Of a stretch of DNA of 64,000 nucleotides, positions 54,359-63,116 are shown one piece after another (position 1 is the first letter of the stretch; each line of letters starts with the position of its first letter). Below the pieces are notes generated by a model. That model made no database searches and was not told the origin of the DNA. It saw only the letters and a list, made by a program, of their open reading frames with translations. Made by a program: the position numbers and the translations under genes. This DNA comes from Legionella sheltonii (lineage in GTDB: Bacteria; Pseudomonadota; Gammaproteobacteria; Legionellales; Legionellaceae), in contig NZ_JAPHOQ010000004.1 of assembly GCF_026191355.1 (NCBI RefSeq), positions 219,714 through 283,713 of the forward strand, in the 5' to 3' direction.

Positions 54359-54622
54359 GTGAAAAAGCGTTACACAGAAGAACAAATTATAAAAGCAATC
54401 AAATCGCATGAAGCAGGTATAAAGGTCGAAGAGATATGTCGAGACTATGGAATTTCGTCAGGCACATTTTACAATTGGCGAAGTAAGTATGCTGGCCTTG
54501 AAGTGAATGAGGCCAAGCGTCTTCGTGAGCTTGAATCAGAGAATGTTAATCTTAAAAAACTGTTGGCAGATAAGCTCCTGGAGCTAGAGGCAATGAAGGA
54601 TGTATTATCAAAAAAGTGGTGA
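54359..54622 (+). CDS. IS3-family transposase OrfA (helix-turn-helix)
   Basis: An 87-residue protein starting at GTG with AAAGGAG upstream. RYTEEQIIKAIKSHEAG begins the helix-turn-helix, IKVEEICRDYGISSGTFYNWRSKYAG completes it (seen in part), and the rest is a leucine-zipper-like helix (LRELESENVNLKKLLADKLLE, described by its ends). It binds the element ends. The last codons lie on the slippery run A-AAA-AAG at 54610-54616, in the right phase for a minus-1 shift into orfB, giving the fused OrfAB transposase. It ends seven bases inside orfB. Confidence 0.95.
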   Translation: MKKRYTEEQIIKAIKSHEAGIKVEEICRDYGISSGTFYNWRSKYAGLEVNEAKRLRELESENVNLKKLLADKLLELEAMKDVLSKKW

Positions 54623-55434
54623 AGCCAGCAGCAAGAAAGTCGATCATCGAGCACCTAATATGTTTCTTTAAGTTGAGTGAGCGAGTAGCTTGCAAGCTGG
54701 CAGGATTAAGCCGCACAGCATTTCGTTATCAATGTAAACCACGTACGGATGAGAAGGCCAGAACACGACTCAAGGTTTTAGCCGCACAATATCCGGCCTA
54801 TGGTTATTTAATTCTTCATGGACTACTTAAAGCTGAAGGCTTGGTTCAGAATAAGAAGCATACTTATCGATTATACACTGAGGAGGGACTTCAAGTTCGA
54901 ACAAAGAAAAGGAAAAAACTGACTCGTCCTCGCCAACCAATGGAAGTTCCTTCTGCACCAAACCAGCGTTGGTCGATGGATTTTGTATCGGATCAACTTA
55001 GCAATGGGAGACGATTTCGAATATTGAATGTAGTGGATGATTATTCTCGTGAAATGGTTGGCCAGCTAATATCTACCTCAATCAGTGGCAAACAAGTGGC
55101 TCGCTTTTTAGACCAACTTATTGAGCAAAGAAATAAGCCTGTTAAAGTGATTTGTGATAATGGTACAGAATTTACTAGTAAAGCGATGTTTTTCTGGAGC
55201 AAAGAAACGAATGTCACTTTAGGGTTTATTCAACCAGGAAAACCAACTCAAAATGCGTTTGTTGAGAGCTTAAACGGGAAATTCAGAAATGAATGCCTTA
55301 ATCAGCACTGGTTTCGAACAATGGAGGAAGCACGATTTGAGATTGAACAATGGCGTAAACACTACAATAATGTTCGACCTCATAGCTCTCTAAATTATAT
55401 GCCTCCTGTTGAATACGCAAGAAAGGTGGCATAG
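54616..55434 (+). CDS. IS3-family transposase OrfB (DDE integrase)
   Basis: A 272-residue protein with a retroviral-integrase-type DDE core. The first Asp is in RWSMDFVSDQL, the second in VICDNGTEF and the Glu in NAFVESLNGKFRNEC. Spacing between the second Asp and the Glu fits D-D-(35)-E. The end PHSSLNYMPPVEYA is standard. It is normally made as a fusion with OrfA by minus-1 frameshifting; GTG 54616 is only the frame opening. All catalytic residues are present. Confidence 0.96.
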   Translation: MVKPAARKSIIEHLICFFKLSERVACKLAGLSRTAFRYQCKPRTDEKARTRLKVLAAQYPAYGYLILHGLLKAEGLVQNKKHTYRLYTEEGLQVRTKKRKKLTRPRQPMEVPSAPNQRWSMDFVSDQLSNGRRFRILNVVDDYSREMVGQLISTSISGKQVARFLDQLIEQRNKPVKVICDNGTEFTSKAMFFWSKETNVTLGFIQPGKPTQNAFVESLNGKFRNECLNQHWFRTMEEARFEIEQWRKHYNNVRPHSSLNYMPPVEYARKVA

Positions 55435-56423
55435 GATAATGAATCTCATCAAAGAAGTGGTACTAATTTAGGGGATAGGTCAGTGAACTCTTGCGCATTT
55501 TCATATTTTTCATATAGGGCATAGTTACTTTTAACATGTTTCTCAAAAGAGCTTTTTGCTTTAGATAAATTTGCACGTAAAGTGGATACTGTATCCTCAA
55601 GCAATTTTCGTGCTTCTTCTAATTCACTTTTTGATGTTTGTGGATGACTTTGCGCAAAGGACACCTTTGTATCCTGGCTCATAGCGTCATTTAATGAAGC
55701 TTCTTTCTTTTTTAATTGAGTTAATTCTTTCTCTAATTCCTCAATTTTTGTTTCAACAGCTACTATTTCCTCACGAACTGGATTTAATTGGCTTTGTTCT
55801 CCATAAAGCGCACTCAATTGTTCGACTGCCTTTTTCAAGTCGATATCTTTTTCTGCTGTTGTCTTTATAGATGCTGGAAACACCGCAGGGTCAGGAAATT
55901 TGATGGGCCCTTTAGTAAGGAACTCATTTTTTTGTTTGGCAAGGTCTCTTTGTTCTTTAGCGATGGCGGCTCTTTTTTTGTCTCCTTGAAGTATCTGAAG
56001 GAAGTCTTCAGAAGTTCTGGGCAGCCTCAATGTTTGCTCAGCGCCAATCTCTCCATAAGTACTAGTCAACTCGGCGGCTGATGATTTGCTTTTAAGTGCT
56101 GTTTCGATACTTGGTGATGTGTCAAGACGAGATATTCCGAAACGAGTAGTATACTTTACTTGTAATATACCATCCTTTTTTCCTGAAATTAAAACATGTG
56201 TTCGTAGATTTTGCTCCGGGATAAACTGTTCGAAATCTACGTCTCGATCATCTATTTTTTTTGCGACAATGGATTAAGCAAGAGATATAAGTTGTTTTTG
56301 TTCTTCATCTGTATTATGTGGTTTATCCGATTCATCGAGTAATTCAAATGGATTATCATCAAAAGTAACCGTCACATTAACTATTGCACCAGGTCGTTTA
56401 ATAACAATTACAACCATTTTCAT

Positions 56424-56757
56424 ATTTAGTCCTGGGTTATGCACCTTTTACAAGTATAGTATTAATAAGGACCAATAATTTACTAAATGAGCAATTTTTT
56501 ATCTTTTATTGGGTAAATCAAATAACTCGCTTTTTATGACAAACAATCCATTTTTGCACAAAATTCAAACGCTTACCCTTTGATTTTTATGAAAAAGTCA
56601 TTTTTTTATATTGTTCTTCTTGAAGAAATCGGACATAATTTATTAATTATTTCAACCCCTGGCTGTAGGCATCAAAATAAAGTTCTACTGGGTTTTAGCG
56701 GTATAGAGAGAGCAAGTATATTCTTCAACTAAGGACTGATTCGGAAAGGGCGTTTTT
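56424..56757. other. intergenic region before the SphA-like gene
   Basis: This AT-rich stretch of 334 bases is the shared upstream region of the broken coiled-coil gene (minus) and the outer-membrane protein gene (plus). GGAAAGGG at its right end is the likely ribosome-binding site for ATG 56758. No gene or repeat was seen. Confidence 0.4.
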
Positions 56758-57711
56758 ATGCAATGGAAAGGAATACTGCATTCTTGCTTTAGTTTAGCAA
56801 TCCTATTAGTCGCATCATCAGCCCTAGCTTATGATGAACCCGTTGTAAATTTAGGTTATACCAGTTTTTATGATGGAAGCCCGCCCTCAGGACCCGGCTT
56901 TTATTTCCAAGATTATTTTCAATACTACACTGCGAATCGTTTTAACGACAAAAATGGCAATGAACTGCCTCTGCCCCGCACCAATCTTGACGTTGTTGCC
57001 AATGTGACCCAGTTTATTTATGTGTCTACAAAAAAAATTTTCGGTGCTAACTTAGGTTTATCCACACTCCTACCCTGGGTGGTAAACGCCAAGGTACGTG
57101 ATGGATTGGACAATACCGTATTAAAAGCTGAGAGTGGTCCAGGTGATTTGTGGATCGGCCCTGCACTGCAATTTGATCCAATTATGCGCAAAGATGGAAG
57201 AGGACCTTTATTTGTTATGCGTCTGGACCTAGACGTGATTATGCCCATTGGACGATACAGCAGTATCAACGCGATTAATCCCAGCAGCCATTTTTGGTCT
57301 TTAAATCCTTATTGGGCTTTTACCTTTTGGATGACACCCAAATGGTCCACTTCCGCACGACTGCATTATCTTTGGAATGGTGTGAATCATAGCCCTAATG
57401 TGTCTTTTGGTCCCAATGTTCATTCCACTCAGGCAGGGCAAGCTGTTTTTGCGGACATTGCAGTGGGTTATGCACTAATCGAAAAGCTAACTGTGGGCGT
57501 AAATGGCTACTTTTTCAATCAAATTACTGACACCCTGGTTAATGGTGTTGGGGTTCCAGGCCGCAAGGAAAGTGTTTGGGCGATTGGCCCAGGAATGGTA
57601 TACAGTCTTTCCAAAAATCACTTTGTCTTTTTAAATGTGTATTCCGAACAAGATGCCAGAAATCGAGCTCAAGGTACTAACGGGATCCTGCGTTTTGTGG
57701 CTCATTTTTAA
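56758..57711 (+). CDS. SphA/MetA-pathway-like outer-membrane barrel protein
   Basis: A 317-residue exported protein with a signal peptide ending about SALA (24). The mature chain begins YDEPVVNLGYTSFYDGSPPSGPGFYFQDYFQYYTA, shown partly, typical of the SphA/phenol-degradation MetA family (transporters of hydrophobic compounds). Many amphipathic strands follow (LDLDVIMPIGRYSS, WALNPYWAFTFWMTP-like, IAVGYALIEKLTVGVNGYFF). It ends VLRFVAHF-like ILRFVAHF, with the terminal Phe expected for outer-membrane insertion. It probably takes up a hydrophobic or aromatic compound. The next gene, a flavin monooxygenase 278 bases downstream, could act on it, but a separate promoter intervenes. Confidence 0.87.
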   Translation: MQWKGILHSCFSLAILLVASSALAYDEPVVNLGYTSFYDGSPPSGPGFYFQDYFQYYTANRFNDKNGNELPLPRTNLDVVANVTQFIYVSTKKIFGANLGLSTLLPWVVNAKVRDGLDNTVLKAESGPGDLWIGPALQFDPIMRKDGRGPLFVMRLDLDVIMPIGRYSSINAINPSSHFWSLNPYWAFTFWMTPKWSTSARLHYLWNGVNHSPNVSFGPNVHSTQAGQAVFADIAVGYALIEKLTVGVNGYFFNQITDTLVNGVGVPGRKESVWAIGPGMVYSLSKNHFVFLNVYSEQDARNRAQGTNGILRFVAHF

Positions 57712-57925
57712 GCTGGATTGCTATCTCCCACCACTTGGTATCTCGATAACGAAAACCTCACCAAATGCATTTCTATTCGGGCAGAACTTCAGGGATCTCT
57801 TATACGCCCATCCCTAAATTGTTGAGAATATTTTTAATGCGACAAAACTACCCGCTAAAGGTGCCTGCAGTATGGGTTTACCCATGAAATTGCTGAGAAG
57901 CACCAGTGCGTTTAATTGGCCTTTA

Positions 57926-57953
57926 TTGATTTTGTTGGGTTACTTTATATAAT
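57926..57953 (+). promoter_or_regulatory. sigma70-like promoter for the monooxygenase gene
   Basis: TTGATT (57926-57931) and TATAAT (57948-57953) are 16 bases apart and lie 36 bases before the TTG start of the monooxygenase gene. The minus-10 box is a perfect consensus. A small palindrome ATGGGT-TT-ACCCAT at 57873-57886 lies upstream. Confidence 0.5.
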
Positions 57954-57989
57954 CCATCACATTCATTCAATTTCTTAGAAGGGATTACA

Positions 57990-59156
57990 TTGAAAGTTGC
58001 TATTATTGGAGGGTCTATAGCAGGTTGTGCCTTGGCCTTATTATTAAAAGATCAGTTTGAAGTCACGGTTTTTGAGCGAGCACATGATTTAAAGTCTCGC
58101 GGAGCAGGGATTACACTTTCTATTGAATTATTAAATAATTTAATTGCCCAAAATCTAATTGATCAAGACACATTAGCCCATACCTTGACGATGCGTAGTT
58201 TTTATTGCAAAACGGCGAATGAACCAGTTCATGGGAAATTTTTATGGCAACAGGGAATTTCCATGGCCAGTTTGCATTGGGACACTTTATTTATCAACTT
58301 CAGAAAAAGGATCCCTGACTCTATCTATCGTCAAGGAGTTAAAGTCATTGCGGTACAACTTGATGAACAGGCTGGCCAAATTACGTTGGCGTCTGGTGAA
58401 ACACAACGCTTTGATTTGATTGTATTTGCCGATGGGGTGCAATCTATAGGCAGAACGTTGATCGCCAATACACTGCCAGAATATTCAGGTTATGTTGCAT
58501 GGCGAGGGACCGTGGAGTTTGAGCGAATAAAAAATAAAAACCTTTTCAACGACCAAGCACTATACTACTGTTTTGATAAGGGTCACTTATTAACTTATCC
58601 GGTATATCACCACCAAACCAATAAATTAAACTGGGTATTTTATGAAAAATTAACGCATAAAGACCTAGAAAATTTAGGTTCAACCACTTTAAATGACTTT
58701 TCTATACAAGCGAAACAACATCTACATCAATTAGCCCGGGATCAATTGCCTGAGATTGCAGCACAAGTTATTTTCGATACCCCCAGTCCTTTTATGCAAA
58801 AAATTGTGGATGTCAGTGTCAATCGCTTTATAACTCAAGGAGCGCTTTTATTGGGTGATGCAAGCGCAGTGTTACGGCCTCATGTCGGAAATGGTGCGTC
58901 CTTGGCGATTCAGGATGCACTGAGTCTTAGTGAACACCTCAAGCAATACGATGATTTCCAACAAGCAATTTCTGCATGGGAAAAAGAATCTCTCCCCAAA
59001 CGCCTGGGTATCTATGAGTTATCAAAACGAATGGCGGATGCTTTAGTATTGCACCCTGTTCCATGGCAAGAAATGAACGAAGCTCAAATGAATGTATGGT
59101 GGGAACAAATCATCATAGGGGAAAAATGGTATACAACTTCCACCCAAAAGGCTTAG
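57990..59156 (+). CDS. FAD-dependent monooxygenase (PHBH-like)
   Basis: A 388-residue flavoprotein starting with TTG after GAAGGGA. AIIGGSIAGCALALLL is the Rossmann dinucleotide loop (GxGxxG variant with Ser), FERAHDLKSRGAGI follows as in the PHBH/salicylate hydroxylase group, and VFADGVQS is the middle DG motif. LLLGDASAVLRPHVGNGASLAIQDA, shown in part, is the GD motif that binds ribityl phosphate. The enzyme should hydroxylate an aromatic or similar compound with NAD(P)H and oxygen. No signal peptide. A strong hairpin follows the stop. Confidence 0.92.
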   Translation: MKVAIIGGSIAGCALALLLKDQFEVTVFERAHDLKSRGAGITLSIELLNNLIAQNLIDQDTLAHTLTMRSFYCKTANEPVHGKFLWQQGISMASLHWDTLFINFRKRIPDSIYRQGVKVIAVQLDEQAGQITLASGETQRFDLIVFADGVQSIGRTLIANTLPEYSGYVAWRGTVEFERIKNKNLFNDQALYYCFDKGHLLTYPVYHHQTNKLNWVFYEKLTHKDLENLGSTTLNDFSIQAKQHLHQLARDQLPEIAAQVIFDTPSPFMQKIVDVSVNRFITQGALLLGDASAVLRPHVGNGASLAIQDALSLSEHLKQYDDFQQAISAWEKESLPKRLGIYELSKRMADALVLHPVPWQEMNEAQMNVWWEQIIIGEKWYTTSTQKA

Positions 59157-59179
59157 GCTCATTTCTTCCCTCTCCCCTG

Positions 59180-59204
59180 CCCCTCTCCCGAAACGGGAGA
59201 GGGG
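59180..59204 (+). terminator. intrinsic terminator-like hairpin after the monooxygenase gene
   Basis: CCCCTCTCCCG (59180-59190) pairs perfectly with CGGGAGAGGGG (59194-59204) across AAA, and a short T-rich run follows (ATATTTTGTT). It is 23 bases after the stop. The element CCTCCCTAGGGGGAGAAGG... TAGGGCGGATGAGGG (59226-59271), a dispersed repeat, follows. Confidence 0.7.
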
Positions 59205-59225
59205 ATATTTTGTTGCCCCACTTTC

Positions 59226-59271
59226 CCTCCTCCCTAGGGGGAGAAGGTATCCGCTAGGGCGGATGAGGGCC
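59226..59271. repeat. dispersed repeat, CCTAGGG...TAGGGCGGATGAGGG family
   Basis: Second clear copy of the element also seen at 2323-2366. It lies between the monooxygenase hairpin and the convergent phosphatase gene. Confidence 0.6.
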
Positions 59272-59288
59272 TGGATATGTTCAATTGA

Positions 59289-60254
59289 CTAAACCTTTTC
59301 AAAATCAGAATTTTCTGAACTCCACTGACTCCATGCTCCTTGATATCCCTTTAAAAACTGTTGTGCAAACTGATAAAAACGAGAGAGGAAAATAAATCTT
59401 TGTTCATAATAAGGGGTTAGGAAAGGATCGGCGCGATGCACTTCAGACAAATTATAATAGGGTGGTATTGAGGCGTGTCGTGCAATAATTTCATCAAAAC
59501 TTACTTTATCTGCATTTTTTAACATGTCATACATTACAAAAAAAGTCGTGGTCCTCCCCTTTCCTCCACGACAATGTAGATGAAACCAGGTATCTCTAGA
59601 AGCTTTTTTTATTATTTCCAAAAACGCATCAACCTCTGAATCAGATGGTGCAGCATGATCAGTAACATATAAACGGTGATAATCAAAACCTAATCGAGAA
59701 ACCAAATCAGCTTCATTTTTTACTACTTTAACAGGAATGGTTTTGCCGCTGGAGTATTCCTTAGCCGCAAACTGTTGTGAGGATAAAACGCCATTTATCT
59801 TTTTCTGAGCTCTTAATAACTTTAGCCAATGTTCTTGATCTTTAAGACTTTGGGCGTTACTTTTTCCTCGATTTATCCAATCGTACTCACTCACTAAAGT
59901 AATCGCCCTTCCATTAATATAGCCATGGCTTTCCTGGCGTAAATCCAGTACCAACACTCTGGCCCTCCCATGCTTGGCAATATACTCAGAGATATCTTTC
60001 CACCCCTTTTCACTTGGCTCCTCACTACCAGAAATCGCTAAATCTCTAATACCTAGCGTATTTCCTTGGTATGCAGCAGCGATCATGGAGGCATCACGAA
60101 ACCATTTTAATGGAGAAGAGGGAAACTCATTGTCTTCTACAATACAAGGATTATGGATACTGCCATCACATACCTTAGCTTCTGTTTGTGCGAAAGCCAT
60201 TCCTTGAGTCAATGAAAAGGTGATAAAAGAAACGATTATGTGCTTCAGGCTCAT
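59289..60254 (-). CDS. secreted PTP-like inositol-phosphate phosphatase (phytase-like)
   Basis: A 321-residue protein with a signal peptide of about 22 residues (ending MAFA). The catalytic P-loop HCRGGKGRTTT has Cys228 and Arg234 (CX5R), with the G-x-G-R-T-T form of PTP-like phytases. YVTDHAAPSDSEVD (Asp199) is the likely general-acid loop. LVLDLRQESHGYINGRAITL, shown in part, matches the start of this family. Members dephosphorylate myo-inositol phosphates, and are known in several bacteria including Legionella. The enzyme should act in the periplasm or outside. Two cysteines (29 and 37) near the mature N-terminus could form a disulfide. Confidence 0.9.
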   Translation of the reverse strand: MSLKHIIVSFITFSLTQGMAFAQTEAKVCDGSIHNPCIVEDNEFPSSPLKWFRDASMIAAAYQGNTLGIRDLAISGSEEPSEKGWKDISEYIAKHGRARVLVLDLRQESHGYINGRAITLVSEYDWINRGKSNAQSLKDQEHWLKLLRAQKKINGVLSSQQFAAKEYSSGKTIPVKVVKNEADLVSRLGFDYHRLYVTDHAAPSDSEVDAFLEIIKKASRDTWFHLHCRGGKGRTTTFFVMYDMLKNADKVSFDEIIARHASIPPYYNLSEVHRADPFLTPYYEQRFIFLSRFYQFAQQFLKGYQGAWSQWSSENSDFEKV

Positions 60255-60390
60255 CCGTAACCTCCAATCAAGGAAACATCATTCCATTCTATGTTAATTT
60301 TTTTTCCTACTGCAAGAGGTCCCACTGCTATTAAGTGAACGTGTAATATCCCCCCCACCCACAATGGGGCGAGGGGACTCTTCGTATATT

Positions 60391-60900
60391 TTATCCTTGT
60401 TGCTGGATGACCATCCATTTTTTATACAATCGCTGCCACGCTGCCTTACTCTCAGGGTTCACCCAGTCATAGCCTATATACTTCCAATCCTGATCCTCGG
60501 GATTAAAACCAAGATTGCGGATGTAGTCTGCATCACAAATAAAAAATTGATTTTTAAATGGCAATAAAAAGCCACCTTGTGAGCGCTGATATAATTTCGC
60601 TTCCGCATAATGGGCAAACCAATGATTCAAAAATCCGCCACGAATAAATGGCAACTGGCACTTCAAATCATTCCAGGATTTAAAACCTGTTCCCCTTGCA
60701 ATCACTGTAAGTGCATGTTTACGCTTAACCTTCGTATTTCTTATGTCCTCAAGAGAAAAATTGCCAAACTCAGGTAAATTTTGAAAACGTTGAGCCGCTT
60801 TTTGGGCGATAGCGTGATTTGCAGAATACAATGATTTTAATAAAATAGACGCTTGAATTTTATACTCTTCAACGCGAAATGAAGTATGTGGTTTATTCAT
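60391..60900 (-). CDS. conserved protein with SFRVEEYKIQAS / KRKHALTVIA motif, unknown function
   Basis: A protein of about 169 residues. ATG 60900 has AAAGGGG at good spacing; an 11-codon extension lacks support. The N-terminal half is a helical domain (SFRVEEYKIQASILLKSL, then VKRKHALTVIARGTGFKSWNDLK), a pattern resembling small helical domains found at the start of some glyoxalase-superfamily proteins. The C-terminal half (GGFLNHWFAHYAEA, FFICDADYIRNLGF, WKYIGYDWV) is aromatic-rich and unknown to me. No signal peptide or membrane span. It lies alone between the phosphatase and hydrolase genes on the same strand. No function is proposed. Confidence 0.7.
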   Translation of the reverse strand: MNKPHTSFRVEEYKIQASILLKSLYSANHAIAQKAAQRFQNLPEFGNFSLEDIRNTKVKRKHALTVIARGTGFKSWNDLKCQLPFIRGGFLNHWFAHYAEAKLYQRSQGGFLLPFKNQFFICDADYIRNLGFNPEDQDWKYIGYDWVNPESKAAWQRLYKKWMVIQQQG

Positions 60901-61197
60901 GTAAATCCCCTTTGTTCTCTGCCAGACACCCACTTTTCCAGCAACAAAAAGGTTAATGAATAATTAATAAATCAATTAATAACCAGGGTGAGATCCTCTT
61001 TCGTGGGTATAGGCGTCCCATGAAGCCTAGAGCAGATCATAATCGACAAATGGATTCCTGTAAATATTTTGTTCTTTCATTGAGTGGAAAGCGCTACCTA
61101 TACTTTTGTAATTGTACGGCCCGAATAATTCGCGCCATACATGAACACTATTTTCTTGGGACACGGTCATGGACACACACGTACACGGAAATAACTC
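60901..61197. other. intergenic stretch, no convincing gene
   Basis: 297 bases. A 62-codon plus-strand frame (61020-61208) lacks a ribosome-binding site and any likeness to known proteins, and overlaps the end of the next minus-strand gene. No repeat or hairpin of note was seen. Confidence 0.4.
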
Positions 61198-62001
61198 TTA
61201 TTTTGTAGGAACACAATAAGAATTAATAAAATGCATTACACTGCGGGCGAAATGGGGACTCCATAAATCCTGATGTCCTTTGTCGGCAAATTCAATCCAT
61301 TTTTTAGGTTGATTGGCATGATTAAAGAGAACAACGCCTTGATCATAAGGCACAATTTGATCCAATTTCCCATGCAGCATTAAAACAGGGGTATGAATTT
61401 TTTGAATACGTGATAAAGAATCATACTTATCCCTTAATGGAATGAATAACCAAGGATAATGAAATCGAGCCAGAGCGGTGAAAGACGTATAAGGAGACTG
61501 CAAAACCAAAGCACACACCGGAAATTCCGTTGCCATTTGTGTCGCCACCCCAGTTCCTAATGATTCGCCATAGAGGACAATATTAGTTGCCTGGATACCC
61601 TGTTGCTGTAAAAATTTCATAGCTGCTCGGGCATCCTGGTACAATCCTGATTCGGTTGGGTTTCCCGGATTGCCGCCATATCCGCGGTATTCGAGCAATA
61701 ACACGCCAAAACCTTCTGATAAAAATTGACGAACCAAATACATACGATAACCAATATGACCTGCATTGCCATGCAAATAAAGCATCGTCGGTTTCTTAGC
61801 CACAGAAGGTTTATACCAAGAATTTAAAGTCAATCCATCGCCAACAGGAATTTCAATGAGTTGCATATCTTCTGCTTCAAAAGCGTTCCGATCAGGCTGC
61901 TCCGGAGATGGAAAATAAATGAAATAACGCTGTAATGAAAAAGACAATACGAAAATTAAAATAAAAATAAAGAGAATCACTAGCAATTGTTTGAGCATCA
62001 T
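61198..62001 (-). CDS. membrane-anchored alpha/beta hydrolase (BEM46-like)
   Basis: A 267-residue protein with one N-terminal membrane span (about 4-24) followed by RYFIYFPSPEQPDRNAF, a start typical of the BEM46/FAM108 type. The hydrolase core has LYLHGNAGHIGYR (oxyanion region), LLEYRGYGGNPG, YGESLGT with Ser147, HGKLDQIVPYD with Asp214 and KGHQDLW with His243, a complete triad. The domain is probably exposed to the periplasm. Substrates of this family are lipids or thioesters, not established here. It lies 26 bases after the OYE reductase gene on the same strand, probably in one operon. Confidence 0.9.
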   Translation of the reverse strand: MMLKQLLVILFIFILIFVLSFSLQRYFIYFPSPEQPDRNAFEAEDMQLIEIPVGDGLTLNSWYKPSVAKKPTMLYLHGNAGHIGYRMYLVRQFLSEGFGVLLLEYRGYGGNPGNPTESGLYQDARAAMKFLQQQGIQATNIVLYGESLGTGVATQMATEFPVCALVLQSPYTSFTALARFHYPWLFIPLRDKYDSLSRIQKIHTPVLMLHGKLDQIVPYDQGVVLFNHANQPKKWIEFADKGHQDLWSPHFARSVMHFINSYCVPTK

Positions 62002-62027
62002 CTTATTTCATCTTCATTTATTGAGTT

Positions 62028-63116
62028 TCACTGCAAAAAAGGATAATCAGTGTATCCTCTTCCACTACCTCCATATAAAGTGGCGCGGTCTAATTCATTC
62101 AAAGGCGCATTCTTTTTAAATCGCGTCACCAGATCAGGATTGGAAATAAAATACCTTCCAAAAGCAACTAGATCAGCGTAACCACTTGAAACCGCTTCAA
62201 CAGCCATTTCTAAATTATACCCATTATTCACCATCCAGGGACCATCAAACGCTTTTCGTAATGCATGGAAATCAAAACCATATAAGTCCCGTGGCCCTTG
62301 AGTTTCTCCTTCAATAACATGAACATAAGCTATATTGAATCGGCTCAGCTCCTGGACAAGGGGAAAAAAAACGGCGGTAGGTGACGTATCGGTAACGCCA
62401 TTGGCATGACTTACTGGCGCAATTCGGATTCCTGTTCGATGTGCACCAATTTCAGACACAACCGCACTGGTCACTTCCAACGCAAAACGCAGTCGATTCG
62501 TAATCGACCCCCCATATTGGTCAGTCCGAAGATTTGTACCATCACATAAAAACTGATGAATGAGATACCCATTCGCAGCATGAATTTCAACCCCATCGAA
62601 TCCCGCTAAAATTGCATTCCTTGCAGCGACTCGATAATCTTCGATAATAGCGGGAATTTCACTGAGCTTTAATGCACGTGGTGCGCCAACCTCGACAAAG
62701 GTACCATTTTCAATAAATGTGCGTTGTCCGGTTGCTGGAATGGCAGAAGGTGCAACAGGAGCAATACCTCCAGGCTGAAGAGACGGATGTGAAATTCTTC
62801 CGACATGCCAAAGTTGCAAATAAATTGCCCCACCACGTGCATGAACCGCATCCGTTACCAATTTCCATCCAGCAATTTGTTCCTGAGAATAGATTCCAGG
62901 CGTCCAGGCATATCCTTTGCCAGTGGGAGAAATTTGTGTTGCCTCGGCGATGATTAAACCTGCATCTGCACGTTGGGCATAATACTCTGCATTCAATTCT
63001 GAAGGGGTATCAATTCCGTGTATCGAACGATTGCGCGTTAGTGGAGCCATGACGACACGGTTTTTTAAAGTAAGGTCTCTTAAGTTAAACGGAGTAAATA
63101 GAATTTCGTTATTCAT
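62028..63116 (-). CDS. old yellow enzyme family alkene reductase (NemA-like)
   Basis: A 362-residue FMN-binding TIM-barrel protein. FTPFNLRDLTLKNRVVMAPLTRNRS is the family start, shown here as LTLKNRVVMAPLTRNR. QISPTGKGYAWTPGI, QLWHVGR (His of the active site neighbourhood) and GVEIHAANGYLIHQFL (His and Asn pair that hold the substrate carbonyl), with RTDQYGGS, follow. FGRYFISNPDL closes the domain. These enzymes reduce alpha,beta-unsaturated carbonyls, N-ethylmaleimide or nitrate esters with NADPH. It is the upstream gene of the pair with the alpha/beta hydrolase. Confidence 0.95.
   Translation of the reverse strand: MNNEILFTPFNLRDLTLKNRVVMAPLTRNRSIHGIDTPSELNAEYYAQRADAGLIIAEATQISPTGKGYAWTPGIYSQEQIAGWKLVTDAVHARGGAIYLQLWHVGRISHPSLQPGGIAPVAPSAIPATGQRTFIENGTFVEVGAPRALKLSEIPAIIEDYRVAARNAILAGFDGVEIHAANGYLIHQFLCDGTNLRTDQYGGSITNRLRFALEVTSAVVSEIGAHRTGIRIAPVSHANGVTDTSPTAVFFPLVQELSRFNIAYVHVIEGETQGPRDLYGFDFHALRKAFDGPWMVNNGYNLEMAVEAVSSGYADLVAFGRYFISNPDLVTRFKKNAPLNELDRATLYGGSGRGYTDYPFLQ

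Larger units (their letters stand above)
54285..55482 (+). mobile_element. IS3-family insertion sequence, IS407-type, 1198 bp
   Basis: The ends are TGACCTATCCCC (54285-54296) and its inverse GGGGATAGGTCA (55471-55482). The four bases GTGA are duplicated on both sides (54281-54284 and 55483-55486), as expected for the IS407 group; the intact paralogue has a single GTGA at this place. The element carries orfA and orfB overlapping in different frames. Both genes are complete and the ends intact, so it may still be mobile. Confidence 0.93.
52258..56423 (-). pseudogene. paralogue of the 1022-residue coiled-coil gene, disrupted by nonsense codon and IS
   Basis: Both halves match the gene at 48991-52059. 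The start is ATG 56423, with AGGA seven bases before it (MKMVVIVIKRPG, compare MKTVVVSIERPG). At 56276-56274 an in-frame TAA interrupts ISLA-stop-SIVAKK, where the paralogue reads SIAQSIVAQK (CAA to TAA). The frame then runs to the insertion element at 55482, exits it at 54284, and continues in frame (AQEFT, then KQVMITALYNAALD; compare EFTKQVMLTALYNGALD). Removing the element and one target copy restores 988 codons including stop. Fragments 55449-56069 and 52258-54273 remain open and could still be translated separately. Confidence 0.9.

Noticed and set aside
57874..57954. 26-codon frame with a hydrophobic end before the monooxygenase gene, possibly the relic of a permease
   Set aside because: Too short to support; it overlaps the likely promoter, and the start is part of a palindrome.
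61020..61208. 62-codon plus-strand frame
   Set aside because: No ribosome-binding site or family likeness, and it overlaps the end of the hydrolase gene.
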